A stretch of 64,000 bases of DNA, from the NCBI GenBank assembly GCA_012840015.1, contig DUMF01000025.1:62001-126000 (forward strand). Direction: 5' to 3'. Position numbers and translations under genes: made by a program. Source of the DNA: Bacillota bacterium. GTDB taxonomy: Bacteria; Bacillota; Sulfobacillia; DUMF01. Numbering within the stretch: position 1 is the first letter of the stretch; each line of letters starts with the position of its first letter. Under the pieces are notes generated by a model. That model worked only from the letters and a program-made list of their open reading frames with translations, had not been told where the DNA came from and ran no database searches. Below, piece by piece: positions 47,587-56,934 of the stretch.

Positions 47587-47737
47587 CAATATAGCCGAAA
47601 CACCCGGAAGTGTACCTTAGGGTTCCGCCCGCGCGTCAGCGGGGACCGGGCCGAGCGGTACAGCCCCGTAAGTTAACTGGGGACACCGTGGGTATAAAAG
47701 ACCCGAGCGGAAAGTTCTGGGAGATGCCGCTCGGGTC
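47587..47737 (+). ncRNA. ykkC-class riboswitch (probably ppGpp-sensing, subtype 2a)
   Basis: Leader RNA with the ykkC conserved core: TTAGGGTTCCG, GACCGGGCCGAG, ACACCG and GGGTATAAAAGACCCG in order, with TGTACC (47610s) pairing to GGTACA (47657-47662) around the first two. A CCCC/GGGG hairpin follows. The class includes guanidine-I, ppGpp (2a), PRPP (2b) and nucleoside-diphosphate binders. Placement upstream of branched-chain amino acid genes is the known habit of ppGpp riboswitches, so 2a is preferred by context, not by proven ligand residues. The 3' end of the aptamer overlaps the first terminator hairpin, giving an on/off switch. Confidence 0.8.
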
Positions 47738-47742
47738 TTTTT
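47700..47742 (+). terminator. Riboswitch-controlled terminator 1
   Basis: GACCCGAGCGG (47700-47710) pairs with CCGCTCGGGTC (47727-47737), an 11-pair perfect stem, followed by TTTTT. The 5' arm contains the GACCCG that the aptamer uses to pair with GGGTATAAAAGACCC, so ligand binding and termination exclude each other. Confidence 0.88.
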
Positions 47743-47764
47743 ATATAGTTTTTAGGACACCGCG

Positions 47765-48056
47765 GTGGATGACAGCGACATAACGAAAAAGGCGAGGAAG
47801 GGAAAAGTAGCACCAGGCAACGAGGTACAGAGAACCGGCGGGTGGTGCGAGCCGGGCCCGCCCTGGCGGCGAAAGTCAACCCGGAGCCGTGTGTCGAGCG
47901 GAAGAGAAGTTGTTCTTCCAGGTAGGCATCAACCGTCTGGGGGCGTTACCCCTGGGTGCAAAAGCACCCGCTGAGGCACTGTTCCGCGAGGAACGTGCGA
48001 AGTAGGGTGGTACCACGACTTGAGCCCCTCGTCCCTATGGGAGGACGAGGGGCTCA
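47765..48056 (+). ncRNA. T-box leader (candidate valine specifier GUC)
   Basis: Complete T-box: stem I with AGAGAA-type AG bulge and GGTGGTGCGAGCCGG loop near 47831-47859, a specifier loop around 47875-47890 (GAAAGTCAACCCGGAG), and the antiterminator core AGGGTGGTACCACG (48004-48017) that binds uncharged tRNA NCCA. The terminator GAGCCCCTCGTCC / GGACGAGGGGCTC (48022-48034 / 48043-48055) follows. In the specifier loop the codon is normally followed by a purine; GTC then A fits, which would read tRNA-Val, consistent with the ilv genes. TCA (Ser) one register later cannot be excluded by eye. Confidence 0.88.
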
Positions 48057-48063
48057 TTGTATT
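48022..48063 (+). terminator. T-box-controlled terminator 2
   Basis: A 13-pair stem of GAGCCCCTCGTCC (48022-48034) with GGACGAGGGGCTC (48043-48055) and a T-rich tail (ATTGTATTT). Alternative to the antiterminator at 48004. Confidence 0.85.
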
Positions 48064-48083
48064 TGGAAGGGAGGTGAACAAAG

Positions 48084-48704
48084 ATGAAGCACACTCTAGC
48101 CGCTCTAGTGGAGAACACGCCCGGCACTTTGATGCGGATAGCAGGATTGTTTGCACGCAGGGGGTTCAATATCGAAAGCTTGTCGGTGGGAGCCACACAT
48201 GATCCTACCAAGTCCAGGATGACCATAGTGGTCGATGGGGACGAGCGGACGATAGAACAGGTATCGAAACAGCTAAACAAGCTCATCAACGTAATCAAGG
48301 TATCAGATTTGACGATGGACGATCACGTAGCCAGGGAAATCGCTCTGGTCAAGATACACGCTCCCTCTCTTCGACGCTATGCTCTGATGCAAATCGTGGA
48401 GGTGTTTCGCGGGAAGGTAATCGACATTGCGAGGGAAAGCCTCACCGTGGAGATGACAGGCGACGAGGAGAAGGTTCAGGCGTTTCTCGAGCTGGCCAAA
48501 GAGTTTGGGATTAAAGAAGTAGTGCGAACCGGCAAAATCGCTATGGCTCGCGGGTCAAAAAGACTGCATGTGACAGAGGAGGAAGAGACAGATGGCAAAG
48601 ATCTATTACGACGGCGACGCGGATTTGAGGGTACTCGAGGGCAAGCAAGTTGCGGTTCTGGGTTACGGCAGCCAAGGGCATGCGCAAGCGCAGAATCTAA
48701 ATGA
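48084..48704 (+). CDS. ilvN: Acetolactate synthase regulatory subunit IlvN
   Basis: Small subunit of acetohydroxyacid synthase; binds valine for feedback control. ACT domain [32 protein letters not shown], with the second domain ending around [14 protein letters not shown]. Family proteins stop at about 165-170 residues, but this frame continues to 206, running 113 bases into ilvC in another frame; the extra about 35 residues ([14 protein letters not shown]...) show no family likeness. GGGAGGTGAAC precedes the ATG. First gene of the operon; its large subunit IlvB is last, an unusual separation. Confidence 0.92.
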   Translation: MKHTLAALVENTPGTLMRIAGLFARRGFNIESLSVGATHDPTKSRMTIVVDGDERTIEQVSKQLNKLINVIKVSDLTMDDHVAREIALVKIHAPSLRRYALMQIVEVFRGKVIDIARESLTVEMTGDEEKVQAFLELAKEFGIKEVVRTGKIAMARGSKRLHVTEEEETDGKDLLRRRRGFEGTRGQASCGSGLRQPRACASAESK

Positions 48705-49584
48705 CAGCGGGGTCAACGTGGTAGTCGGCCTGAGGAAGGGCAGCCCGAACTGGGAAAGAGCACAGGCGGATGGACTCAGGGTCATGGAGATCGAAGAGGC
48801 TGTGCGTACCTCCGACGTGGTACAGGTACTTATCCCTGACGATAGGCAGCCCGAGCTATTCAAAGAGGTTATTGAGCCAAACATAAAAAAGGGCGCTGCA
48901 CTCGGGTTTTCCCACGGTTTTAATGTCCACTATAACCAGGTGGTGCCACCCGAGCACGCGGACGTATTTATGGTAGCACCCAAGGCCCCAGGCCATCAGT
49001 TCAGATACGAGTTCAAGAACGGAGCCGGGGTACCCGGGCTCGTCGCAATCTACCGTGACGCTTCAGGGGAAGCTCTCAAGATCGCCCTGGCATATGCCAA
49101 AGGAATCGGCTGTACGCGGGCCGGAGTGATCGAGACCACCTTCAAAGAAGAGACCGAAACTGATTTGTTCGGCGAGCAAGCGGTGCTTTGCGGTGGTGTT
49201 TCGGAACTCATCAAGGCGGGATTCGAGACCCTGGTAGAGGCGGGGTACCAGCCGGAGATAGCATACTTTGAGTGTCTAAATGAACTCAAGCTTATCGTGG
49301 ACTTGATTTATAAAGGTGGGCTCACTTACATGCGGTTCTCGGTAAGCGACACGGCCGAGTTCGGGGATTACACCTCCGGCAAGAAAGTGATCGGCCCTGC
49401 CAGCCGCCAGGCGATGAAAGAACTTTTGGAAAGGATTCAGAACGGCGAATGGGCCAAAGAATGGATACTTGAGAATAAGGCCAACAGGCCGGTGTTCAAT
49501 GCCATTAAAAAGAGAGAGGCAGAGCACCAAATCGAACAAGTAGGGAAGAAACTGAGGGCTATGATGCCATGGCTGAACCGATAG
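48592..49584 (+). CDS. ilvC: Ketol-acid reductoisomerase
   Basis: Class I KARI (330 residues), NAD(P)H-dependent, in valine, isoleucine and leucine synthesis. [32 protein letters not shown] is the nucleotide loop. [17 protein letters not shown] and [30 protein letters not shown] form the metal and substrate region. [11 protein letters not shown] follows the catalytic HG(F)NVHY segment. Start ATG with GGAGGAAG upstream inside the ilvN frame. Confidence 0.96.
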   Translation: MAKIYYDGDADLRVLEGKQVAVLGYGSQGHAQAQNLNDSGVNVVVGLRKGSPNWERAQADGLRVMEIEEAVRTSDVVQVLIPDDRQPELFKEVIEPNIKKGAALGFSHGFNVHYNQVVPPEHADVFMVAPKAPGHQFRYEFKNGAGVPGLVAIYRDASGEALKIALAYAKGIGCTRAGVIETTFKEETETDLFGEQAVLCGGVSELIKAGFETLVEAGYQPEIAYFECLNELKLIVDLIYKGGLTYMRFSVSDTAEFGDYTSGKKVIGPASRQAMKELLERIQNGEWAKEWILENKANRPVFNAIKKREAEHQIEQVGKKLRAMMPWLNR

Positions 49585-49597
49585 GGGGGAGAAAGGC

Positions 49598-51133
49598 GTG
49601 GGCATAGTCAAGTTCTTCGATACGACACTGCGAGACGGAGAACAAACGCCGGGGGTCAACCTAAGTGCGAGGGAAAAACTAGAAATCGCCAGACAGTTGG
49701 CAAGGCTCAAGGTAGACGTCATCGAAGCGGGTTTCCCCATTACTTCGGTGGGAGATTTCGAAGCCGTGAAGGCGATTGCAGAAAAAGTAGAAGGTCCGGT
49801 AATTGCGGCGCTTGCCAGAGCCAACAAAGCTGACATCGATCGAGCCTGGGAAGCGGTGAAATACTCCAAAAGGCCGCGGATTCATACTTTCATCGCTACA
49901 TCTCCGATTCACATGCAATGTAAGCTGAAGAAGTCGCCGGAAGAGGTCCTAAAGACGGCACGTGAGGCAGTGGCGTATGCAAAAAGCCTGTGCGATGACG
50001 TGGAATTCTCAGCGGAAGACGCGACTAGAAGCGATCCGGATTTTCTTTGCACGGTGTTCGGTGCAGCAGTGGAAGCCGGCGCAACAGTTATCAACATCCC
50101 GGATACGGTTGGGTATACGACTCCTGAGGAATTCCGCAGGCTGTTGAGATACGTAAAGGAGCACACTCCCGGCATTTGCAGCGTGGAATTGAGCGTGCAC
50201 TGCCATAACGACCTCGGTTTAGCTGTGGCGAATTCCCTGGCTGCCATAGAAGAAGGGGTCACTCAGATTGAGTGTACCGTAAACGGCATTGGGGAGCGCG
50301 CAGGCAACACTTCGCTAGAAGAGGTAGCTATGGCGCTTTACGTCAGGAGAGATCAGTATGCCAAGACGTTCCAGCTCGATACCACACAGATCTATAAATC
50401 GAGCAAGCTAGTTTCCGCGTTGACCGGCATTAGCGTTCAACCTAACAAGGCAGTGGTGGGGATGAATGCTTTCGCACATCAGTCGGGCATTCATCAGGAT
50501 GGGGTATTAAAAGAGCGCACTACTTACGAAATAATGAATCCCCAGGTGGTGGGGGTGCCGTCGAACAGATTGGTACTGGGGAAAGTATCCGGCCGCCATG
50601 CCTTCAGGGAGAAGTTGCGTGAAATGGGCTATGAACCAAGCGAAGCTGAGGTGGAAAAGCTTTTCAGGGAGTTCAAACTGTTGTGCGATAGAAAGAAAGA
50701 AGTGCACGACGAAGATTTGCAGGCTCTTCTCGAGAACGAGCTCAGGAGCGTGCCCGAGGAAATTAAGCTGGAGTACTTCCACGTTACCAGCGGCAACAAT
50801 ACCGTTCCTACAGCTACTATCCGTATAAGCCAGGCCGGGCGGTACTTACAGGAGGCTGCCAGCGGCGATGGCCCGATAGACGCCCTATTCAATGCCATCG
50901 ACCGGGCTACGGGTTTCAACTGCCATCTCATCGAGTATTCCCTAAAAGCTGTGACGAGTGGCAAGGACGCTCTGGGCGAGGTCAGCCTCAAACTGCAATT
51001 CCAGGATAGGTCTTATACAGGCAGGGGTATAAGCACCGACGTAATCGAAGCCAGCGTCAGGGCATACATGAACGCACTGAACAGGCTTTTGATGGACACC
51101 CCTGGACTCGTGATCGGGAGTGAAGCGGTGTGA
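49598..51133 (+). CDS. leuA: 2-isopropylmalate synthase LeuA
   Basis: Condenses acetyl-CoA with 2-oxoisovalerate. FFDTTLRDGEQTPGVNLSAREKL opens the TIM barrel. GIGERAGNTSLEEVAMAL and HQSGIHQDGVLK contain the metal histidines (HCHNDLGLAVANS is also seen). The C-terminal regulatory domain, residues about 390-511, with LQFQDRSYTGRGISTDVIEASVRAY, gives leucine feedback in relatives. Length 511 is normal. GTG start with GGGGGGAG upstream. Overlaps leuB by four bases. Confidence 0.95.
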   Translation: MGIVKFFDTTLRDGEQTPGVNLSAREKLEIARQLARLKVDVIEAGFPITSVGDFEAVKAIAEKVEGPVIAALARANKADIDRAWEAVKYSKRPRIHTFIATSPIHMQCKLKKSPEEVLKTAREAVAYAKSLCDDVEFSAEDATRSDPDFLCTVFGAAVEAGATVINIPDTVGYTTPEEFRRLLRYVKEHTPGICSVELSVHCHNDLGLAVANSLAAIEEGVTQIECTVNGIGERAGNTSLEEVAMALYVRRDQYAKTFQLDTTQIYKSSKLVSALTGISVQPNKAVVGMNAFAHQSGIHQDGVLKERTTYEIMNPQVVGVPSNRLVLGKVSGRHAFREKLREMGYEPSEAEVEKLFREFKLLCDRKKEVHDEDLQALLENELRSVPEEIKLEYFHVTSGNNTVPTATIRISQAGRYLQEAASGDGPIDALFNAIDRATGFNCHLIEYSLKAVTSGKDALGEVSLKLQFQDRSYTGRGISTDVIEASVRAYMNALNRLLMDTPGLVIGSEAV

Positions 51134-52227
51134 AGATAGCCATTCTCCCGGGGGACGGCATAGGGCCTGAGGTAATGGCAGAAGCGGTAAAAGTACTGAG
51201 ACGAGCCGGCGATATCTTCGGCTATACCTTGGAATTCGAGGAGGCAGCCGTTGGCGGTGCAGCGATCGACCTGTATGGGGATCCACTCCCGGAGAGGACT
51301 CTTCAAGTAGCGCTGGAAGCCGACGCTGTATTGTTCGGGGCAGTCGGGGGGCCTAAGTGGGATAATCAGCCCCCCGAACGTCGCCCGGAACAAGGGATCC
51401 TGCGCTTGAGGAAGAGGCTGGGGCTCTATGTCAACATGAGGCCGGCTACGCTTTATCCAGAACTGATAGAATCGAGCCCCTTAAAAAAGGCGGCTGTGGA
51501 CGGCGGTTTCGACATGCTCATCGTGAGGGAACTTTCGTCGGGGCTCTATTACGGTGAGCCCAAAGAAAGGCGAACTATCGGAGGGGTTAGGCAGGCGATA
51601 GATACCCTCTTTTACTCGGAGAAGGAGATAGAAAGGTGCGTCAGGAGTGCCTTCGACGCGGCTATGTCCAGGCGGAGGAAAGTCACGTCTGTGGACAAAG
51701 CCAACGTTCTCATGGCCTCGCGGCTCTGGCGGGAAGTCGTCGAGGAGGTTGCGCGGGACTACCCTGAAGTGCAAGTGGAGCACCAGTATGTGGACGCCTG
51801 CGCGATGTTACTCGTAAGAGAACCAAAGCGATTCGACGTTCTGGTCACGGAGAATACATTCGGGGACATCTTGAGCGACCTAGCGGGTGCTATCACGGGT
51901 TCGTTGGGGATGTTGCCTTCGGCAAGCCTGGGAGCAGGCGGTCGTGGGCTTTACGAACCGATCCATGGCTCGGCACCGGATATTGCGGGGAAGGGGATTG
52001 CCAACCCTGTCGGCGCTATTCTATCGGGGGCCATGATGCTCGAGTATGCGTTCGGATTGAGACATCCCGCTCAGGCGATAAGGAGGGCAGTTCGGCGTGT
52101 GTTGGGCTCTGGTTACGTTACCCCGGACTTGGTTAGGGGACATACGGGGACGCAAACAGTAGTGAATACCAGGCAGATGGGTGATCTCGTAGTGGAACAA
52201 ATATTGAAGGAGGATGAAAGGTTATGA
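51130..52227 (+). CDS. leuB: 3-isopropylmalate dehydrogenase LeuB
   Basis: Oxidative decarboxylase of leucine synthesis. [89 protein letters not shown] and [20 protein letters not shown] are all conserved, with GAVGGPKWD and EQGILRLRK excluding isocitrate dehydrogenase. 365 residues. GTG start. The isomerase subunits leuC and leuD are not in this operon. Confidence 0.96.
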   Translation: MKIAILPGDGIGPEVMAEAVKVLRRAGDIFGYTLEFEEAAVGGAAIDLYGDPLPERTLQVALEADAVLFGAVGGPKWDNQPPERRPEQGILRLRKRLGLYVNMRPATLYPELIESSPLKKAAVDGGFDMLIVRELSSGLYYGEPKERRTIGGVRQAIDTLFYSEKEIERCVRSAFDAAMSRRRKVTSVDKANVLMASRLWREVVEEVARDYPEVQVEHQYVDACAMLLVREPKRFDVLVTENTFGDILSDLAGAITGSLGMLPSASLGAGGRGLYEPIHGSAPDIAGKGIANPVGAILSGAMMLEYAFGLRHPAQAIRRAVRRVLGSGYVTPDLVRGHTGTQTVVNTRQMGDLVVEQILKEDERL

Positions 52228-53111
52228 ACCCTAATAGGGTTGTTTATGTCGACGGAGAGTTCGTCCCAGCATGTGAGGCGAAAGTTTCAGTCTTCGACCA
52301 CGGTTTCCTATATGGGGATGGAGTGTTCGAAGGGATAAGGGCATACAACGGCAGGGTGTTTCGTCTTACCGAGCATCTCGACAGGCTATACGAGTCGGCG
52401 AGGGCAATCGCCTTGGAGATACCAGTGAGCTGGTCCGAAATGGAACGGATAACCCTAGAGACCGTGCGTCGAAATGGGCTGCGGGACGCCTATATCCGTC
52501 TCGTGGTTTCCCGGGGAGTTGGCGACCTAGGTTTAGATCCTAGAAAGTGTCAGAAGCCAACGATTGTATGTATTGCTGATTCAATCACCCTTTACCCGAA
52601 GGAACTTTACGAAACAGGCCTGAAGGTGATGACTGTACCGACTAGGCGCGTGGCAGTAGATGCGTTGAACCCGAGGGTAAAGTCGCTCAACTACCTTAAC
52701 AACATACTTGCCAAGATCGAAGCCAACCTGGTGGGGATGGCAGAGGTCATAATGTTGAGCCCAGAAGGATACGTCGTAGAGGCCACGGGAGACAACGTGT
52801 TTATTGTCAAGAAATCTAAACTTATCACGCCCCCCTCCTATATGGGTATCCTTGAGGGCATCACGCGGGCGACCATAATGGAGCTTGCTCCTGCGCTCGG
52901 GCTCACTGTGGTTGAACAGCCTCTGACGAGGCACGATCTGTATGTGGCAGATGAGTGTTTCCTCACAGGTACCGCAGCAGAAGCCATACCGGTGGTGGAA
53001 ATCGATGGGCGGAAAATCCGAGACGGGAAGCCCGGAAAGTATACCCTCGAGCTGATTGAGCTTTTCAGGGACTATGCCAATTCACACGGCACCCCCGTCT
53101 ATGAACCATAA
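52224..53111 (+). CDS. ilvE: Branched-chain amino acid aminotransferase
   Basis: PLP class IV aminotransferase. [23 protein letters not shown] is the N-terminal signature, Lys153 in [17 protein letters not shown] the PLP lysine, and [19 protein letters not shown] with the C-terminal [20 protein letters not shown]. 295 residues. ATG overlaps leuB by four bases. Class IV enzymes include D-alanine aminotransferase-like relatives; the operon makes IlvE the natural call. Confidence 0.94.
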   Translation: MNPNRVVYVDGEFVPACEAKVSVFDHGFLYGDGVFEGIRAYNGRVFRLTEHLDRLYESARAIALEIPVSWSEMERITLETVRRNGLRDAYIRLVVSRGVGDLGLDPRKCQKPTIVCIADSITLYPKELYETGLKVMTVPTRRVAVDALNPRVKSLNYLNNILAKIEANLVGMAEVIMLSPEGYVVEATGDNVFIVKKSKLITPPSYMGILEGITRATIMELAPALGLTVVEQPLTRHDLYVADECFLTGTAAEAIPVVEIDGRKIRDGKPGKYTLELIELFRDYANSHGTPVYEP

Positions 53112-53133
53112 CATTTGAGGTGGTGGTACCCAT

Positions 53134-54792
53134 ATGAAGGGCGCGCGGATACTGCTGGAGAGTCTAACACGCGAGGGGTGTGACCTCGTGTTTGGCTACC
53201 CGGGCGGGGCCGTGGTGGACCTGTACGACGAACTGCTAAACTATCCCATAAGGCATGTGCTGGTTCGGCACGAGCAGGCGGCTGCACACGCTGCAGACGG
53301 GTACGCCAGAGCCACGGGCAAAGTAGGTGTTTGTTTTACGACGTCCGGACCGGGTGCCACCAACCTGGTTTCCGGCATTGCCTGTGCATACATGGATTCT
53401 GTCCCCATAGTTGCCTTCACCGGCCAGGTGAGCGCGAGGTTGCTCGGTAGAGATGCTTTCCAGGAAGCAGACCTTACAGGGATAACAGTACCCATAACCA
53501 AACATAACTATCTGGTCAAAGATGTAGCTGATCTGGCCCGGGTCGTCAAGGAAGCTTTTCACATCGCCTCCACGGGACGGCCCGGACCCGTGCTTGTGGA
53601 CTTGCCGAAAGACGTGATCATGGGCGAAGCTGAGTTCAGACCCGTCAAGAGGGTGCACTTGCCTGGCTACAAGCCCACCTATAAGGGCAATCTGCCTCAG
53701 ATCGCCAAAGCGGCCAACCTGTTGAACAATTCCCTCCGCCCTGTAGCGCTCATCGGTGGTGGCGTGGTATCTTCGGGGGCCTCCGATGCGGTCACTGCTC
53801 TTTGCGAGAAAGCGGAGATTCCTATCGTATGTACTCTAATGGGTCTGGGAGGAGTACGCTCCGACCACCATTTGAACTTCGGCCTAGTCGGAATGCACGG
53901 CTCGATTGCCGCTAACAACGCAGTTCAACATTGCGATCTTCTGATCGGATTGGGCACTAGGTTCACTGACCGGACCACGGGTCTTGTGGAACAATTCGCT
54001 CCGCGTGCTATGGTAATACACATTGACATCGATCCGGCTGAGATCGGCAAGAACGTGAGAGTGAACGTGCCGGTGGTTGGTCATCTGTCGTACGTCATAC
54101 CGGAGTTACTGAAGCTGGTCAACGAAAACGACCACAGTGAATGGATCAAGCAGATTAAGTCGTGGCAGAAGGAACCGGAGACCCGCTGTGCCGAACCGGG
54201 GGAAATAGAGCCCAGGATCGTTTTAGAGGAACTTATGAAAAGAGTGCCAAAAAACACGATAGTGGCTACCGATGTCGGGCAGCACCAAATGTGGGTGGCT
54301 CAGCACTGGAAATTCACCGCTCCCAGACGATTGCTGTCTTCCGGAGGACTCGGGTGCATGGGTTACGGCTTGCCGGCAGCTGTGGGTGCCCAATTGGGCA
54401 AACCGGACCACACCGTCATTTTGATCACCGGTGACGGTAGCTTCCAGATGAACATGCAAGAATTGGCCACGGTGAAAGCCAACTCGTTGCCTATCAAGAT
54501 ATTCCTGTTCAATAACGGATGCCTTGGCATGGTACGCCAATGGCAGGACCTGCTTTACCACAAACGTTATTCTCAGGTTGAGTTGTTCTGTAACCCCGAC
54601 TTCCCAGCTATCGCGAGGGCATACGGCCTCGAAGGGCGTACCATATCATCTCCGGATGAAGTAGGTCCATCCATCGTGGAGGCCTTGACGCACGATGGCC
54701 CCTTCTTGGTCGATATTCGCATACCTGCCGAGCAGAACGTTTACCCCATGGTGCCAGCCGGGAAGGCGCTTGACGAAGCGATCTTACCTTGA
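53134..54792 (+). CDS. ilvB: Acetolactate synthase catalytic subunit IlvB
   Basis: ThDP-dependent large subunit. ILLESLTREGCDLVFGYPGGAVVDLYDEL, HEQAAAHAADGYARATGKVGVCFTTSGPGATNLVSGIA (the activating Glu in RHEQ), KHNYLVKDV, GDGSFQMNMQELATVK with the ThDP-binding GDG...N signature, and NNGCLGMVRQWQDL. 552 residues. Last in the operon, after ilvE; partner is IlvN at the front. The 3' end overlaps the convergent hisC by nine bases. Confidence 0.95.
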   Translation: MKGARILLESLTREGCDLVFGYPGGAVVDLYDELLNYPIRHVLVRHEQAAAHAADGYARATGKVGVCFTTSGPGATNLVSGIACAYMDSVPIVAFTGQVSARLLGRDAFQEADLTGITVPITKHNYLVKDVADLARVVKEAFHIASTGRPGPVLVDLPKDVIMGEAEFRPVKRVHLPGYKPTYKGNLPQIAKAANLLNNSLRPVALIGGGVVSSGASDAVTALCEKAEIPIVCTLMGLGGVRSDHHLNFGLVGMHGSIAANNAVQHCDLLIGLGTRFTDRTTGLVEQFAPRAMVIHIDIDPAEIGKNVRVNVPVVGHLSYVIPELLKLVNENDHSEWIKQIKSWQKEPETRCAEPGEIEPRIVLEELMKRVPKNTIVATDVGQHQMWVAQHWKFTAPRRLLSSGGLGCMGYGLPAAVGAQLGKPDHTVILITGDGSFQMNMQELATVKANSLPIKIFLFNNGCLGMVRQWQDLLYHKRYSQVELFCNPDFPAIARAYGLEGRTISSPDEVGPSIVEALTHDGPFLVDIRIPAEQNVYPMVPAGKALDEAILP

Positions 54793-55884
54793 AAGTACCT
54801 TCTCAAGGGCCGAGATGAAGTGCTCGTTCTGTGGCTGAGTACCGATAGTGACTCGAATGTATTCCGGGCACCCCCAGAGGTAGCCCGGACGTATTATGAC
54901 CCCCATTCGTAAGAGCTGCTGGAATAGTTCACGAGAATCCACGCCCGTTCTGACCCAGAAGAAGTTAGATTGAGTGGGGAGGTAGTCCAGTTTTAGGCGC
55001 CGGAACTCAGCTTCGAGATATCGCCGCCCTTCTCTGACCAGCCGAAGGGATTGCCTGACGAACTCACCATCCTCGAGGGCTGCTATAGCGGCAGCCTGGG
55101 CTATTCTCGAAGCGCTGAAAGGTTCCCGGACGATTTCCATGACCGATATCAGTTCCTTTGGCGCGATCGCATAGCCGAGCCTGAGCCCGGCTAGACCGTA
55201 GAGCTTGGAAAAAGTCCTCAGCGCGATCACCGGAAGGCCGTTTTTGATGGCGTCTATCGTATCGTAGCGGTCCGGCGCCTCCACAAATTCGTAGTAGGCT
55301 TCGTCTACGAAGAGCACCACCTCTTCAGGCAGACTCTCTCGGAATGCACGCATCTCGTCGGCATCGGTGAGTAACCCCGTAGGATTATTGGGATTGCACA
55401 CCACGACCATCTTGGTATTCTGGTCCACTTCACGCCGCATAGCAGACAGGTCATATCGGAAATTGCGCAGCGGGACTTTCACTACCACGGCCCCGGCTAT
55501 AGCGGCAGCCCTTTCGTAAGTGGGGAAAGAAATGTCTGCCAGAATCACCTTTTCGCCAGGGTTGATCATCGAGTGCATCGCGCAGGATATGACGTTGTCA
55601 CCCCCATTGGAAAGGAATAGCATCTCAGGAGTGATTCCTAGCTTCGAGGCAAGCTTGGCCTTGAGCTCTGGTGCACCTGGCTCGGGGTACTGGTTTTGGT
55701 TTAAAAGCTCTTCTCCCATGGCTTTTACCGCCATGGGAGACGGCCCTAACGGATTTTCGTTAGACGCCAACTTAGTCACGTGCTCGAGCCCCAACTCGCG
55801 TTTAACCTCTTCGATGGGTTTGCCCGGTACGTACGGAGGGAGACCTATAAGCCCCTTCTTGGCAAACTTGAGTGGATCAAGCAC
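54784..55884 (-). CDS. hisC: Histidinol-phosphate aminotransferase
   Basis: PLP class II aminotransferase: KLASNENPLGPSP (residues 38-50), VVCNPNNPTG (161-170), FVDEAYYEF (192-200), the PLP lysine in TFSKLYGLAGLRLGYA (Lys227) and the C-terminal QSNFFWVR region. 366 residues. It could also act on phenylalanine or tyrosine in relatives. It overlaps asd by eight bases in the minus-strand operon buk-asd-hisC and is not near other his genes. Confidence 0.9.
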   Translation of the reverse strand: MLDPLKFAKKGLIGLPPYVPGKPIEEVKRELGLEHVTKLASNENPLGPSPMAVKAMGEELLNQNQYPEPGAPELKAKLASKLGITPEMLFLSNGGDNVISCAMHSMINPGEKVILADISFPTYERAAAIAGAVVVKVPLRNFRYDLSAMRREVDQNTKMVVVCNPNNPTGLLTDADEMRAFRESLPEEVVLFVDEAYYEFVEAPDRYDTIDAIKNGLPVIALRTFSKLYGLAGLRLGYAIAPKELISVMEIVREPFSASRIAQAAAIAALEDGEFVRQSLRLVREGRRYLEAEFRRLKLDYLPTQSNFFWVRTGVDSRELFQQLLRMGVIIRPGYLWGCPEYIRVTIGTQPQNEHFISALEKVLSR

Positions 55885-56908
55885 TAGAATTGCCCTCCTT
55901 TTTTGCCCTCCCTATCAACACCTCTGCGATTTGAACGGCGTTGAGGGCGGCGCCCTTCCGGAGATTGTCTGCAACGATCCACATATTCAAGCCATGCTCC
56001 ACCGAGTTATCCCTTCTAATGCGCCCTACAAAAACATCGTCTTTGCCCGAAGCGAAGATCGCTAAGGGGTACAGGTTCTTGCCCGGGTCGTCCAATACCT
56101 TGACTCCCGGAGCAGTCTCCAGCAACTGCCGCGCACGTTCCGGGCTGATGTCCCTTTCGGTTTCGATGTTGACCGATTCGGAGTGGCAATTCCAGACCGG
56201 CACTCGTACTGTAGTGGCGGACACACGGATTGAGGGATCGTGGAGGATTTTGCGAGTCTCGTTGAGCATCTTGAGCTCTTCCTTTGTGTAGCCGTCCTCT
56301 GTAAAGGAGTCGATATGGGGGAGAACGTTGAACGCGATTTGATACGGATACACTGTACACTTCATGGGCTCGCCAGCTACCCAGCTCCGGATCTGTTCCT
56401 CAAGTTCGAATATCGCTTTGGCCCCCGTGCCCGAGACGGCCTGATACGTAGATACCACGATCCGCTTGATCTTGGCTTCTTTGTGAATGGGATTTAATGC
56501 TACTACCATCTGGATAGTGGAACAGTTTGGGTTAGCTATGATTCCGTTGTGCAGGAAAGCGTCATCCGGGTTGACTTCGGGTACGACCAAGGGGACTTTG
56601 GGGTCCATCCGGAAAGCGCTGGAGTTATCTATTACCACTGCTCCTTCCGACGCAGCCTTCGGTGCAAAGGAAAGGCTGCGGCTGGCGCCCGCAGAGAAAA
56701 GCGCGATTTCTATCCCTCTGAAGGAAGCCTCGTTGAGATCTTCGACGATCAGCTTCTCTCCACAGAATTCAAGAACCTTGCCCTTTGACTTGGGCGACGC
56801 CATCACTCTCAGCTTCGACACTGGAAAGCGCCTTTGTTCCAGTACCTTCAACATCTCTCTGCCTACTGCGCCTGTTGCTCCAACTACTGCCACGTTATAA
56901 GCCTTCAT
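55877..56908 (-). CDS. asd: Aspartate-semialdehyde dehydrogenase
   Basis: Branch point to lysine, threonine and methionine. NVAVVGATGAVGREMLKVLEQR at the N-terminus, IDNSSAFRMDPKVPLVVPEVN, IANPNCSTIQM with the catalytic Cys129, GTGAKAIFELEEQ, and VRVPVWNCHSESVNIETE with the active-site histidine area. 343 residues from ATG 56908, which has AGGAGG nine bases upstream; an ATG at 56938 would sit over the buk stop and lacks a site. Lies between buk and hisC; its pathway partner hom is divergent beyond buk. Confidence 0.94.
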   Translation of the reverse strand: MKAYNVAVVGATGAVGREMLKVLEQRRFPVSKLRVMASPKSKGKVLEFCGEKLIVEDLNEASFRGIEIALFSAGASRSLSFAPKAASEGAVVIDNSSAFRMDPKVPLVVPEVNPDDAFLHNGIIANPNCSTIQMVVALNPIHKEAKIKRIVVSTYQAVSGTGAKAIFELEEQIRSWVAGEPMKCTVYPYQIAFNVLPHIDSFTEDGYTKEELKMLNETRKILHDPSIRVSATTVRVPVWNCHSESVNIETERDISPERARQLLETAPGVKVLDDPGKNLYPLAIFASGKDDVFVGRIRRDNSVEHGLNMWIVADNLRKGAALNAVQIAEVLIGRAKKEGNSSA

Positions 56909-56934
56909 AAACCCCGCCTCCTGATACTTTTGCT

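Noticed and set aside
47765-47974. Small plus-strand protein in the ilv leader
   Set aside because: Lies entirely within the T-box RNA and its residues follow the conserved RNA elements.
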